Source: Pantoea vagans (GTDB taxonomy: Bacteria > Pseudomonadota > Gammaproteobacteria > Enterobacterales > Enterobacteriaceae). Taken from it: a stretch of DNA of 64,000 nucleotides. The stretch lies in the NCBI RefSeq assembly GCF_001506165.1, contig NZ_CP011427.1, forward strand, positions 1,612,001 through 1,676,000, written 5' to 3'. Made by a program: the position numbers and the translations under genes. Below, in pieces: positions 42,721 to 50,356 of this stretch. Numbering within the stretch: the first letter of the stretch is position 1; every line of letters begins with the position of its first letter. The notes below the pieces were generated by a model. The model worked only from the letters and a program-made list of their open reading frames with translations, was not told the DNA's origin and ran no database searches.

Positions 42721-43563
42721 ATGATTGAAGAGAAGGGCGGCAGTACTCAGATTCTCGAGAGACTCATGTCTTCTTATGGGGTTAACACTCAGAAAGATCT
42801 CGCGGCGGCGCTTGGCATACCCGCTAACAACATTAGTGGATGGACTCAGCGTGATAGCGTTCCAGGTAATGCCATCATCAAATGCGCATTAGATACTGGA
42901 GCTGAATTGCGTTGGCTGGTATCTGGAGAACTTGCAAAAGCAAGTTTTATTAGAGGGGCCGATGCATTAATAGGCAAGGTTCTTTATGACGAGATAACTT
43001 CCAGTGGTGGTAAACCTGTCCTGCGCAGGATAATGGATGCCTATGGTTTTACACTTCAAAAGCAGCTCTGCGAACGTCTTGGCATATCTTCTGGGACAGT
43101 TAGTACGTGGGTTCGCAGGAATTATTTTCCTGGTGATGTTGTTGTAACATGTGCTCTTGAGACTGGTGCATCATTACAATGGTTAGCTACAGGGAAGGAA
43201 AACCAGAAAAAGTCTTTAGATAACGAACACAATGTTACTTCTATTCCTAAAAAAAATCTCAATGATGGCGTTTTAATTGATACGGGCTTTTGGAGTGTAG
43301 ACCTAAGCATTATTTCTAATGTTATAAAAACTCCCATATTGATATCCAGTAATACAGACCTTTGGATAATTGACGGGAGTGTTAATGAATTAAGTAATGG
43401 ATTGTGGCTTCTTGGTGTTGATGATAAATATGATATTTATAAAGTAGCACTACTCCCTGGAAAAAAAATAAGTGTTAATTCTGGAGGGGATAGTTTTGTC
43501 TGCATGGATAATGAAGTTTATGGTTATGGAAAAGTGGCAGTTACTATCGGAAAAAATTTTTAG
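42721..43563 (+). CDS. cI: CI-type immunity repressor with two helix-turn-helix repeats
   Basis: The 280-aa product carries two tandem copies of the phage CI DNA-binding domain: LMSSYGVNTQKDLAAALGIP...NISGWTQRDSVPG (about 13-60) and IMDAYGFTLQKQLCERLGIS...TVSTWVRRNYFPG (about 99-150), each followed by a LxWL(V/A)(S/T)G ending. The C-terminal part (about 170-280) is beta-rich, as in 186-type CI oligomerisation domains, and shows no Ala-Gly cleavage site I can recognise. The start at 42721 avoids a long non-conserved extension from 42580. Divergent from cox; followed on the same strand by the ATPase-HNH pair. Confidence 0.85.
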   Translation: MIEEKGGSTQILERLMSSYGVNTQKDLAAALGIPANNISGWTQRDSVPGNAIIKCALDTGAELRWLVSGELAKASFIRGADALIGKVLYDEITSSGGKPVLRRIMDAYGFTLQKQLCERLGISSGTVSTWVRRNYFPGDVVVTCALETGASLQWLATGKENQKKSLDNEHNVTSIPKKNLNDGVLIDTGFWSVDLSIISNVIKTPILISSNTDLWIIDGSVNELSNGLWLLGVDDKYDIYKVALLPGKKISVNSGGDSFVCMDNEVYGYGKVAVTIGKNF

Positions 43564-43612
43564 GGTAAGATGGTAACGGTATTAGGGCGATTAATTATTT
43601 ATTGAGGTCGAC

Positions 43613-45271
43613 ATGGAACTTGTTTATGTCTTCGCTTTAGAACATAAAATACTAAATGGTTTCGGCGCAAAATTTAGCTCTAATTTCGATGTTAGTGTTA
43701 CTGATGAAGTCATATCCATCAATAGAAATACAAAATCGGTTGATTATTATGATGGCCTTAGCATTAAGGCCATTGTCGGTAAAAATGGGGCAGGAAAATC
43801 ATCTTTATTAGATTTTATTGAGGAGTCTTGTAATCAGTATACGGAATCTAGAGGTTTCATTATCTGGCATGATCCAGAAAGGGATGAAATTATTATTCAT
43901 GACATTGGTCGCACACTCTATACATTCAGCGTTGATTCTTGTCTACAATTTAAAATTGTAGAAAACAATAGTGCTTTTTTTAAAAAAAACAACCATAAGA
44001 TCTACAAAGTAAACAATTTGCCATCGAATGATTTATTTATAAAAAAAAGGAAGAAAAAAAATGTTGTTGACCTTTCACTAGGAGCCCAAGGGAAGCTAAA
44101 AGGGAAGGGCAGAGCTAACAATCTGAAGCGTTTACTCGATTTTTTTAATGACAGTGAATGGTTGGCAAACAAGCAAGCTAAATACACATATACATTTCAT
44201 TTCAATCCTCCCAGCACTTCAATTAATCGTTGGGTCGAACAAATAATTAAGAACGAAGAGGAGTACGTTGAAAGTGACCTCGTAATTAGAGTTAAGAATC
44301 AGTTTGAAGAATATACAAACCAAGATGTTTTCAATGAAGAAAAAAACACAATAGATTCTATTTCTCAAACTTTATTAAGAAGAAATATATTTACTTTTAT
44401 AAATACTTTCCCCTCTATCCATATTGGTAATAGGAAATTCACAGATGAGTTTTGTTTGCACACTCTATTTGACTCGAGATATTGCGAGAGTTTAAATTAT
44501 GAAGATTTCGTAGGTGACTTAATATCATTTAAAGAGAAATGGAACATTGATAATAAAAAGCCTGATTATTCCATTGACAATGATTATTTTAGATTTCATT
44601 GCGCAAGGTTTTTTGATTCGATATTGAGCCTCACTGAGATAGTATATTACAGCGTAATGAATGGTAACGTTAGACGTGGTAATGAATTTAATAGCAATGA
44701 TTATTTAGTAGTGGTGTCGGTTTTACATAGCTTGTCTGCTCTTCCCTCTGGGTTGGCTAATAATTTTCGTTATGGGTGGGAAGGATTCAGTACTGGAGAA
44801 TTGGCAAAATTAAATTTATTTTCATCTATTTATAATATTGTGTCTGGTGATGCTATTAGTGGGTTGGTCATTATTGATGAAGTTGATCTTTTTTTACATC
44901 CAGAATGGCAAAGGAGCTTTGTCAGTGAATTGATTTCATTTAATAAAGAATACAACCGTGCAAAACTCCAATTTTTAATCACGACTCACTCCCCACTAAT
45001 AATCGGAGATCTACTGTCAGATGATATAATTTCAATGTTTATTCCAGATAACGGTGTTCCATTAAAAATAAAGCCTTATGGTTTTGGTACGGAAATTACA
45101 GATGCCTATGTATTAGGAATGCATATACAATCAACTTTCGGAGAGCATTCAAGGCTAAAACTCCTTGAGTTAATTGATAAAAAGAAAAGAAATGAAATTT
45201 CGGAAGACGATAAAAATTTGATAAGAATGATATCCAATCAAGAATTAAAACGGAACTTATTAAATGATTAA
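43613..45271 (+). CDS. ABC-type ATPase of a defence-like ATPase-HNH pair (PtuA-like)
   Basis: The 552-aa protein has Walker A GKNGAGKS (56-63), a signature-like FSTGELAKLNLF, Walker B LVIIDEVDLFLHPEWQ (about 418-433) and an H-loop LITTHSPLIIGDLL. This is the AAA15/OLD-like arrangement of PtuA in Septu and in Ec78-type retrons. Lys/Asn-rich insertions fill the middle. It is AT-rich, follows the repressor by 49 bp (GAGG before the ATG), and overlaps the HNH gene by 8 bp. Expression from the repressor promoter in the lysogen is likely. Defence activity is inference; no RT gene adjoins it. Confidence 0.85.
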   Translation: MELVYVFALEHKILNGFGAKFSSNFDVSVTDEVISINRNTKSVDYYDGLSIKAIVGKNGAGKSSLLDFIEESCNQYTESRGFIIWHDPERDEIIIHDIGRTLYTFSVDSCLQFKIVENNSAFFKKNNHKIYKVNNLPSNDLFIKKRKKKNVVDLSLGAQGKLKGKGRANNLKRLLDFFNDSEWLANKQAKYTYTFHFNPPSTSINRWVEQIIKNEEEYVESDLVIRVKNQFEEYTNQDVFNEEKNTIDSISQTLLRRNIFTFINTFPSIHIGNRKFTDEFCLHTLFDSRYCESLNYEDFVGDLISFKEKWNIDNKKPDYSIDNDYFRFHCARFFDSILSLTEIVYYSVMNGNVRRGNEFNSNDYLVVVSVLHSLSALPSGLANNFRYGWEGFSTGELAKLNLFSSIYNIVSGDAISGLVIIDEVDLFLHPEWQRSFVSELISFNKEYNRAKLQFLITTHSPLIIGDLLSDDIISMFIPDNGVPLKIKPYGFGTEITDAYVLGMHIQSTFGEHSRLKLLELIDKKKRNEISEDDKNLIRMISNQELKRNLLND

Positions 45272-46460
45272 TTATATTCTTCACTTTCCAAAGGAATTGA
45301 CAACTAAAATTAGAAACGAATTTTGCACGACTGTTATGATAAACCTTGAACGGTTACGCGAAAATTGTCGTGTAAATGATGCTGAAAACTTCGGTTCTCT
45401 ATCAAAGTTATCATCAAGGAAAAACATTTTAAGGATCATCTTTTGCAAACCCAGTCGTTTTAAAGAATTAATAGAAGAGGTTTTCGTTTCTCTTCCTGTG
45501 ATAGCTGATAGGTATAACCCTAAGCGTATCTTTGCAAATGGTAATTTTAATTATGAACTCCTAGAGTTGCATGCTTCTTCAACGCGAGCTAAAGAAATTC
45601 ATAGTGTAGTCAAAAGTAGCTTGTCTGCAGAATTGTTAAGATTACACAGAGACTTTGATTCGTATATTTGTAGTGACCTTAATAGAAAGCTCAATGCCAC
45701 TAACAGTATCGGTAACACAAAAAAAATCTTGCTAAGAGTTAAATTACTTGCAAGTGGAGAGGGGAGACTCACTAAAGAGGAAAAAACTTTGTATCCATCT
45801 TGGGTTCAGGAGTTTTACGGAGCGTTTGATTATGAACTGCTCAGTCGAGACTATGGTTATAATTTAGTTGCCTCTAGTCAGCTAAGTGTATGTCCATATT
45901 GTAATGCGGAAGAAATACCGTTGATACTGGGTGCTAAGAAAACTCATAGACCAGCATTAGATCATTTTTTGCCTAGGTCAAAGTATCCGTTTTTAGGAAT
46001 TTCAATTTATAATTTAATACCGGCAGGTAATATTTGCAATACATCATTCAAAAGTGACATTGACTTTTTAGACGGTTACCTTAACCCGCTTGTTAGTGGT
46101 GTCGAACACAAGAGTTTATTTAATTTTGAGTTCAATGCTTTATTAAATTTAGTCGATATTAGATTAAAAAAAATCCAAGCATTTGAGAAAAATAAAAATA
46201 TTTTTGAGTTAGAGGCTCGCTATTGCTCACCTTATTATGAGGAAGTTTACTTAGACATTAGAACCAATTACAAAATCCTAAAAGATTTGAATAAAAATGA
46301 AGTTGATATTTCTAAAGACAAGTTTTTAATTAATCAATTCTTCAAGATGAATGGTTCATGTAATAAAACACAAAATTTAAAGTTCAGAAAAGAAGCGTTG
46401 CGGCATGTGATATTTAATCATAAGCTTGTAAATACGCAAGAAATTGAAGTGGTTGAATGA
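45264..46460 (+). CDS. HNH nuclease partner of the ATPase (PtuB-like)
   Basis: The 398-aa protein carries a zinc-coordinated HNH motif: CPYC (210-213), ALDHFLPRSKYP with Asp-His at 233-234, IYNLIP with Asn250 and a second metal site NICNTSF (Cys258). This is the same pattern as PtuB and Ec78-type effectors. The N-terminal 200 residues and the C-terminal 130 are helical and unfamiliar, making it longer than a typical PtuB. The 8-bp overlap with the ATPase gene shows they form one unit. It ends 170 bp before attR. Confidence 0.85.
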   Translation: MINYILHFPKELTTKIRNEFCTTVMINLERLRENCRVNDAENFGSLSKLSSRKNILRIIFCKPSRFKELIEEVFVSLPVIADRYNPKRIFANGNFNYELLELHASSTRAKEIHSVVKSSLSAELLRLHRDFDSYICSDLNRKLNATNSIGNTKKILLRVKLLASGEGRLTKEEKTLYPSWVQEFYGAFDYELLSRDYGYNLVASSQLSVCPYCNAEEIPLILGAKKTHRPALDHFLPRSKYPFLGISIYNLIPAGNICNTSFKSDIDFLDGYLNPLVSGVEHKSLFNFEFNALLNLVDIRLKKIQAFEKNKNIFELEARYCSPYYEEVYLDIRTNYKILKDLNKNEVDISKDKFLINQFFKMNGSCNKTQNLKFRKEALRHVIFNHKLVNTQEIEVVE

Positions 46461-46608
46461 AATTTTAGGATGAACTGTTGTGACAACCAAATTATGAAGC
46501 AATAGAGATTACATATGTAGGATAGATTTGCTGCTCGCAAATTAAGAGAAAGTTTTGTAGCAGCAATCGTCTGTTTCGATGTGGCCAATTTATCGCCATG
46601 TCGGTAAT

Positions 46609-46621
46609 TAACTCATTGATA
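46609..46621 (+). repeat. Candidate integrase arm site, right
   Basis: TAACTCATTGATA is identical, in inverted orientation, to 11667-11679. It lies 12 bp from the attR core on the phage side. Confidence 0.4.
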
Positions 46622-46633
46622 AATAGACTAATA

Positions 46634-46656
46634 AATCGTATTGGGTCTTTTTTTGT
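46634..46656 (+). repeat. attR core (23-bp direct repeat)
   Basis: This is an identical copy of the attL core: the 3' arm and T-run of the sdsR terminator, without the 5' arm. The bacterial sequence resumes after it. Confidence 0.93.
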
Positions 46657-46790
46657 GGATTAAAACACTCCTCATAACGTTCATAAAGTGCACGATCTCC
46701 CCAGTTATTCTCTGAATCAAACCAATCCCACCGTGTTAAATTCCCCTGATGCCATTAGCCAACAATACCAACCACAACGAGAGTCGTTCG

Positions 46791-47117
46791 ATGTTAAAAC
46801 CTGCCATCCTGTTCACCACGCTGTTGCTGCTCAGCGGCTGCGCGCTCAAGCAATACCCGCAATCACCCAAAGTCAGTGATGAAGAAGCGCAAACCTACAA
46901 TTGTGCGACGCTCGATCAGGAGATCGCCAAGACCCATAGCGTGCAGCAGCAGATTGACAAAACCGGTGAGTTTGATGCTTTAACGGTGATCGGCTTCTTA
47001 GGTGATTTTGGTATCGGCAACGGCATCGCAAAGGCCAGCGCTAACAAGCACGCAACGGCGCGGTTAAACGAGTTGGAGCAGCTAAAAACGGTGCGTTGCG
47101 GTCATCCAACGGCGTAG
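46791..47117 (+). CDS. Putative lipoprotein
   Basis: The 108-aa protein has a lipoprotein signal peptide with lipobox LLSGC (Cys17) after MLKPAILFTTLLLL. The mature part is alpha-helical and charged, with a short Gly-rich hydrophobic stretch (FDALTVIGFLGDFGIGNGIA) and two cysteines (CATLDQE, VRCGHP). I do not recognise a named family. The ATG at 46791 is chosen because the signal peptide begins there; an open frame extends to 46749. No E. coli counterpart at this locus comes to mind. Confidence 0.8.
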   Translation: MLKPAILFTTLLLLSGCALKQYPQSPKVSDEEAQTYNCATLDQEIAKTHSVQQQIDKTGEFDALTVIGFLGDFGIGNGIAKASANKHATARLNELEQLKTVRCGHPTA

Positions 47118-47225
47118 AGAATCAAGCCAGCACTAAAGTTGCGGACATTTATCAGCAGCCAGTGAGTGTGAAAAATGGTATAAGGGTGCGCATCATTTTT
47201 TATTGCCGGTTAATAAGGACTCTTC

Positions 47226-47393
47226 ATGGCAAATGCGCAATATCTTCTCTGGGTAATGATTGGCACCTTAACACTGCTGAGTATCTTTATTGGAGTCGTG
47301 GTCGGTCGGACAAAAACGCCTCGTGTCGGCTTTGCTACCTTTGCCGGATTGTGGGTGTTTTTCCTGCTGGCGATCTTCTTTCTTTCCCATTAA
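47226..47393 (+). CDS. Small two-helix membrane protein (55 aa)
   Basis: This ORF begins MANAQYLLWVMIGTLTLLSI and has two hydrophobic helices separated by a basic loop (VVVGRTKTPRVG). AAGGA lies 7 nt before the ATG and a TATAAG -10-like element lies about 50 bp upstream. It is almost entirely membrane segment, so it is probably a small inner membrane protein; function unknown. Confidence 0.75.
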   Translation: MANAQYLLWVMIGTLTLLSIFIGVVVGRTKTPRVGFATFAGLWVFFLLAIFFLSH

Positions 47394-47400
47394 GGGAGCT

Positions 47401-47427
47401 ATTTGCCACACGGTTTGTGTGGCAAAT
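47401..47427. terminator. Perfect inverted repeat between convergent small genes
   Basis: ATTTGCCACAC and GTGTGGCAAAT are exact complements around a 5-nt loop, between the stops of the 55-aa gene (+) and the 92-aa gene (-). It probably serves as a bidirectional terminator, although the T-runs are weak. Confidence 0.6.
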
Positions 47428-47434
47428 CAATACA

Positions 47435-47713
47435 TTAAGCGGTGTGGTTTAACGCGGCGCGATGCTGAGCGATCAGCTTATCAGCCATGTAGCGGTCTTC
47501 CTCATGCTGAGAAATATAATATTCATAGGGATCGTGCACGCCAAGGCTTTCAATATAATTCAGGTGGGCTTGTTTCACTTCACGGTTAATATATTGCACC
47601 ACCTCTAGTCCATAATCATCTGCATAAACCGGCGCTCGGCTTTTAATATCGCGAATCAAATCCGCGTTATTATGCATGAAAAGCTCCAGATCGATTTTGT
47701 AATAGTCTTTCAT
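47435..47713 (-). CDS. Hypothetical soluble protein (92 aa)
   Basis: The acidic, tyrosine-rich protein (MKDYYKIDLELFMHNNADLI, HDPYEYYISQHEEDRYMADK) has no membrane segment. AAGGAG, 7 nt before the ATG, and a well-formed terminator-like repeat behind it support a real gene. I do not recognise the family. Confidence 0.75.
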   Translation of the reverse strand: MKDYYKIDLELFMHNNADLIRDIKSRAPVYADDYGLEVVQYINREVKQAHLNYIESLGVHDPYEYYISQHEEDRYMADKLIAQHRAALNHTA

Positions 47714-47842
47714 TGCTCACTCCTTGCTGTGAATACTGTTCTAAGCGTAGCAAAAGGCTTTAGCGCGTTGTGACTACAAGTGCCAGCAGGATGGTTGAAT
47801 GAGCATCACTTATGTAAGCGAAGCGTAAAAATCAATAGTGAG

Positions 47843-47861
47843 AATGATAGTTAATATCATT
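47843..47861. promoter_or_regulatory. Fur-box-like palindrome
   Basis: AATGATAGTTAATATCATT has perfect 7-bp arms. The inner TGATAGTTAATATCA fits 12 of 14 positions of the 7-1-7 Fur motif TGATAATNATTATCA. It is 130 bp upstream of the 92-aa gene and also upstream of the structured region to its right; the controlled gene is unclear. Confidence 0.35.
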
Positions 47862-47880
47862 TAACTTGTTCGGAATTGTC

Positions 47881-48014
47881 TTAGTTGGTAAAGTCTTCGC
47901 CGTCCCGCACAGAGCTAACGCCTTTAATGAGCGCCGGAGATAAGCGCCGGACGGGACTTTCATCAGGGCTGCAGGACGCAGCCTGTGTTGAAACTTCACA
48001 AGCGAGTGAAACGC
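47881..48014. other. Repeat-rich, probably structured intergenic stretch
   Basis: There is no convincing ORF here. It contains a 9-bp direct repeat AGCGCCGGA (twice within about 24 bases near 47930-47955), long-range GTCCCG/CGGGAC arms around it, and a GGCTGC/GCAGCC hairpin near 47970. It lies downstream of the 35-codon gene on the minus strand. It could be a structured 3' UTR, an sRNA or a repetitive extragenic element; I cannot tell which. Confidence 0.3.
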
Positions 48015-48122
48015 TCACCCCACAAACAGCAGATGCACCAAGCGCGCAAGCGATTCCAGTAGCAGCAGGCTGCCCAGAAATATAAACACCAATACGCCAA
48101 TAAATTGTTTACGGCTGCTCAC
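48015..48122 (-). CDS. Small single-helix membrane protein (35 aa)
   Basis: A GTG-started ORF reads MSSRKQFIGVLVFIFLGSLL then LLESLARLVHLLFVG: a basic N-terminus and one long hydrophobic helix. A very strong Shine-Dalgarno (AGGGAGGG, 6 nt before GTG) supports translation. Architecture is like that of the many small inner membrane proteins of enterobacteria; I cannot name it. It is divergent from pphA. Confidence 0.65.
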   Translation of the reverse strand: MSSRKQFIGVLVFIFLGSLLLLESLARLVHLLFVG

Positions 48123-48205
48123 GCTGTTCCCTCCCTTGGCTCCATCTCACCGGACTATACTTTAAGCCGGGTTCACTAAACTTCCAGTCAACCGGGAAAG
48201 ATTAC

Positions 48206-48853
48206 ATGTTTTACCAAACGGTGAGTGCCAAAACGTGGCGTAACATATGGGTTGTTGGTGATTTACATGGTTGCCGCGCCCAATTGGATTCGCAACTGAT
48301 CCTGCATGACTTCGATAAACAGCAGGATTTATTGCTGTCAGTGGGTGATCTGATCGATCGCGGACCCGATAGCCCCGGCTGTTTACAGCTGCTGCAAGAG
48401 CCTTGGTTCCGCTGCGTGCGTGGTAACCATGAACAAATGGCGCTATCAGCGCTGGATGGGCATGACCCTATGTTGTGGATGATGAACGGCGGTGACTGGT
48501 TTTGGCAGTTAAAAGGCGCGGATTTAATTGCAGCGCGCCATGCATTGAAACGCTGCGCCGATTTACCGTTGATTTTACATATCGAGTTAGCGGATCGCGT
48601 GGTGGTTATCGCCCATGCCGACTATCCCGCCAGCCATTATCAGCTGGGACAAGACGTTGACTGGCATCAGGTGGTGTGGAGCCGTGATCGCCTGGGGCGC
48701 CATCATCGCGGGACATCCACCAGCATCGACGGTGCCAGCGATTTCTATTTCGGTCACACGCCATTGGAGCAGCCACTCAATGTGGCGAACCAGCATTATA
48801 TCGATACCGGTGCGGTGTTTGGTAATCGATTAACGCTGGTTCAACTGCAGTAA
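48206..48853 (+). CDS. pphA: Serine/threonine protein phosphatase 1
   Basis: PphA is a lambda-phosphatase-type metallophosphoesterase, linked in E. coli to signalling of misfolded envelope or heat-damaged proteins. The 215-aa product has all PPP motifs: GDLHGC (metal ligands), GDLIDRGPDS, RGNHEQM, HADYP and FGHTP. E. coli PphA is 218 aa and its gene adjoins sdsR, so this is the right flank of the phage target site. The start MFYQTVSAKTWRNIWVVGD has GGGAAAG upstream. Confidence 0.93.
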   Translation: MFYQTVSAKTWRNIWVVGDLHGCRAQLDSQLILHDFDKQQDLLLSVGDLIDRGPDSPGCLQLLQEPWFRCVRGNHEQMALSALDGHDPMLWMMNGGDWFWQLKGADLIAARHALKRCADLPLILHIELADRVVVIAHADYPASHYQLGQDVDWHQVVWSRDRLGRHHRGTSTSIDGASDFYFGHTPLEQPLNVANQHYIDTGAVFGNRLTLVQLQ

Positions 48854-48856
48854 GGA

Positions 48857-50281
48857 TTAACGGAACAGACGACCATCACGCACCAGCTCGCGGGGATAGC
48901 TGTTTTTGATGCGATTGCTGACTTTCTTGGCTAATCCCAGCGGTTGCTGCTGATAAGTGACGATGACTTCATCCTGCGTAGGTAACGTCTCAGGACGGAT
49001 ATCCTGGCCACGGTACCAGCTTTCCGCTTCGTCAATGGTGAGTTCAAAATCTAACGCGCTGCCCGGCTGGGTAAAGGAGATCACCGCTTCATGCTGCCAG
49101 CGATAGCCTTTAGGAAAGGTCTCTGCCAGCTTCACGCCGATGCGCGAGAAGCGCACTCTGCCCAACCAACTTTCCAGCGCGGCAGGGAATAGCCACAACT
49201 CTTTGTCGCGTTGCCACAAGGTATGATTCTCATCCCACTGGATACCCACTTTCGCTGCCGCTTGCTGCACTTCGGCAGAGAGTTTACGGCTGGCCGGTGA
49301 GAAGGGCAGTTTGCCCACTTTATAGGTCGGCGCAGGCAGTGCCGGGATACGGGCGGTTTTGCGCAGGCGTGCAACGAAAAAGCCTTCGCTATCGAAGATC
49401 TGCGGGAACACGTGTAAAAATCCTTCAGGTGTCAGCGCTTGCTCTGCCCCCGCAAACAAGCCGTCCAGCGGCACGATTTCCACAGCGTCTGGATAACGCT
49501 GTTGCAGCCAGGCAATCACCTGCTGATTCTCAATCTGGTTCAGGGTGCAAGTGGAGTAAATCAGCGTGCCGCCCGGTTGCAGGGCATGAAAGGCACTGTC
49601 GATAAGATCGCGTTGTGTGGCGGCAATCTCTTCGGTGCTGGCAAGGGTCCAGTTACGCAGCGCATCGGCGTCTTTGCGTACCACGCCTTCGCCGGAGCAG
49701 GGGGCGTCCAGCAGGATGGCGTCAAACTGTTCAGGGAGTGCAGCGCCAAACACGCGGCCATCAAAGTGGGTCAACGCCACGTTACTGACGCCGCAACGGC
49801 TGATATTGGCGTGCAGCACTTTCACGCGGCTGGCCGAATACTCATTGGCGAGGATGGCACCCTGATTGCGCATCAACGCGGCCATTTGCGTGGTTTTGGA
49901 TCCCGGCGCAGCGGCTACATCCATCACCTGACGCGCATCGGGTGCGGCATCAAACAGTGCCGTTACTGGCAACATCGAGCTGGCTTCCTGAATATAGAAC
50001 AAACCACTCAAATGTTCGGCGACGCTGCCGAGCGGAAGTGACTCGTCGTCTCGCTCAATCCAGAAACCTTCCGGACACCAGGGAATCGGCGTCAGACGCC
50101 AGTTGTAGTGCGCGGTGTGCGCCAGAAACGCCTCAACGCTGATTTTTAGCGTGTTGACGCGCAGGCTGCGGCGCAGCGGTTGTTGACTGATCGCCAGAAA
50201 AAGCTGCAGTTCATTTTCATCAGCGAGGCTGGCGCGCATCAGCGCAAGGAAATCTTCGGGAAAGCGATCGGACACAGACAT
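48857..50281 (-). CDS. rsmF: 16S rRNA m5C1407 methyltransferase
   Basis: RsmF methylates C1407 of 16S rRNA in the 30S subunit, using S-adenosylmethionine. The 474-aa product has the SAM site [17 protein letters not shown], the catalytic motifs [10 protein letters not shown] (Cys) and [11 protein letters not shown] (second Cys), and a C-terminal PUA-like domain ending [14 protein letters not shown] chose the ATG at 50281 ([15 protein letters not shown]) by alignment with E. coli; the frame is open to 50323. It is convergent with pphA, with a 3-bp gap. Confidence 0.95.
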   Translation of the reverse strand: MSVSDRFPEDFLALMRASLADENELQLFLAISQQPLRRSLRVNTLKISVEAFLAHTAHYNWRLTPIPWCPEGFWIERDDESLPLGSVAEHLSGLFYIQEASSMLPVTALFDAAPDARQVMDVAAAPGSKTTQMAALMRNQGAILANEYSASRVKVLHANISRCGVSNVALTHFDGRVFGAALPEQFDAILLDAPCSGEGVVRKDADALRNWTLASTEEIAATQRDLIDSAFHALQPGGTLIYSTCTLNQIENQQVIAWLQQRYPDAVEIVPLDGLFAGAEQALTPEGFLHVFPQIFDSEGFFVARLRKTARIPALPAPTYKVGKLPFSPASRKLSAEVQQAAAKVGIQWDENHTLWQRDKELWLFPAALESWLGRVRFSRIGVKLAETFPKGYRWQHEAVISFTQPGSALDFELTIDEAESWYRGQDIRPETLPTQDEVIVTYQQQPLGLAKKVSNRIKNSYPRELVRDGRLFR

Positions 50282-50356
50282 ATACCGGGGCATCAAATGA
50301 AGCGCGAAGTGTAACACGTGCAAACAAAACGGGCAGCCCGCAGGCTGCCCGATTGC

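Larger units (their letters stand above)
11614..46656. mobile_element. Complete P2-like prophage inserted at the 3' end of sdsR
   Basis: The element is about 35 kb between 23-bp direct repeats. It holds a full set of P2 structural, lysis, packaging, replication and immunity genes in P2 order, a cos site, an integrase next to the left repeat and no visible frameshift in essential genes, so it may be inducible. Cargo loci are AT-rich islands: 25233-26677, 35165-37086 and 43613-46460. P2-like SopE-phi of Salmonella is reported to use the same ryeB 3' end, with a core of about this size. int is on the ogr side of att rather than next to the repressor as in P2. Confidence 0.95.

Noticed and set aside
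43613..46460. Reading the ATPase-HNH pair as part of an Ec78-type retron
   Set aside because: No RT gene or msr-msd-like RNA adjoins it; the only RT in the window is 7 kb away and already carries its own TOPRIM effector domain.
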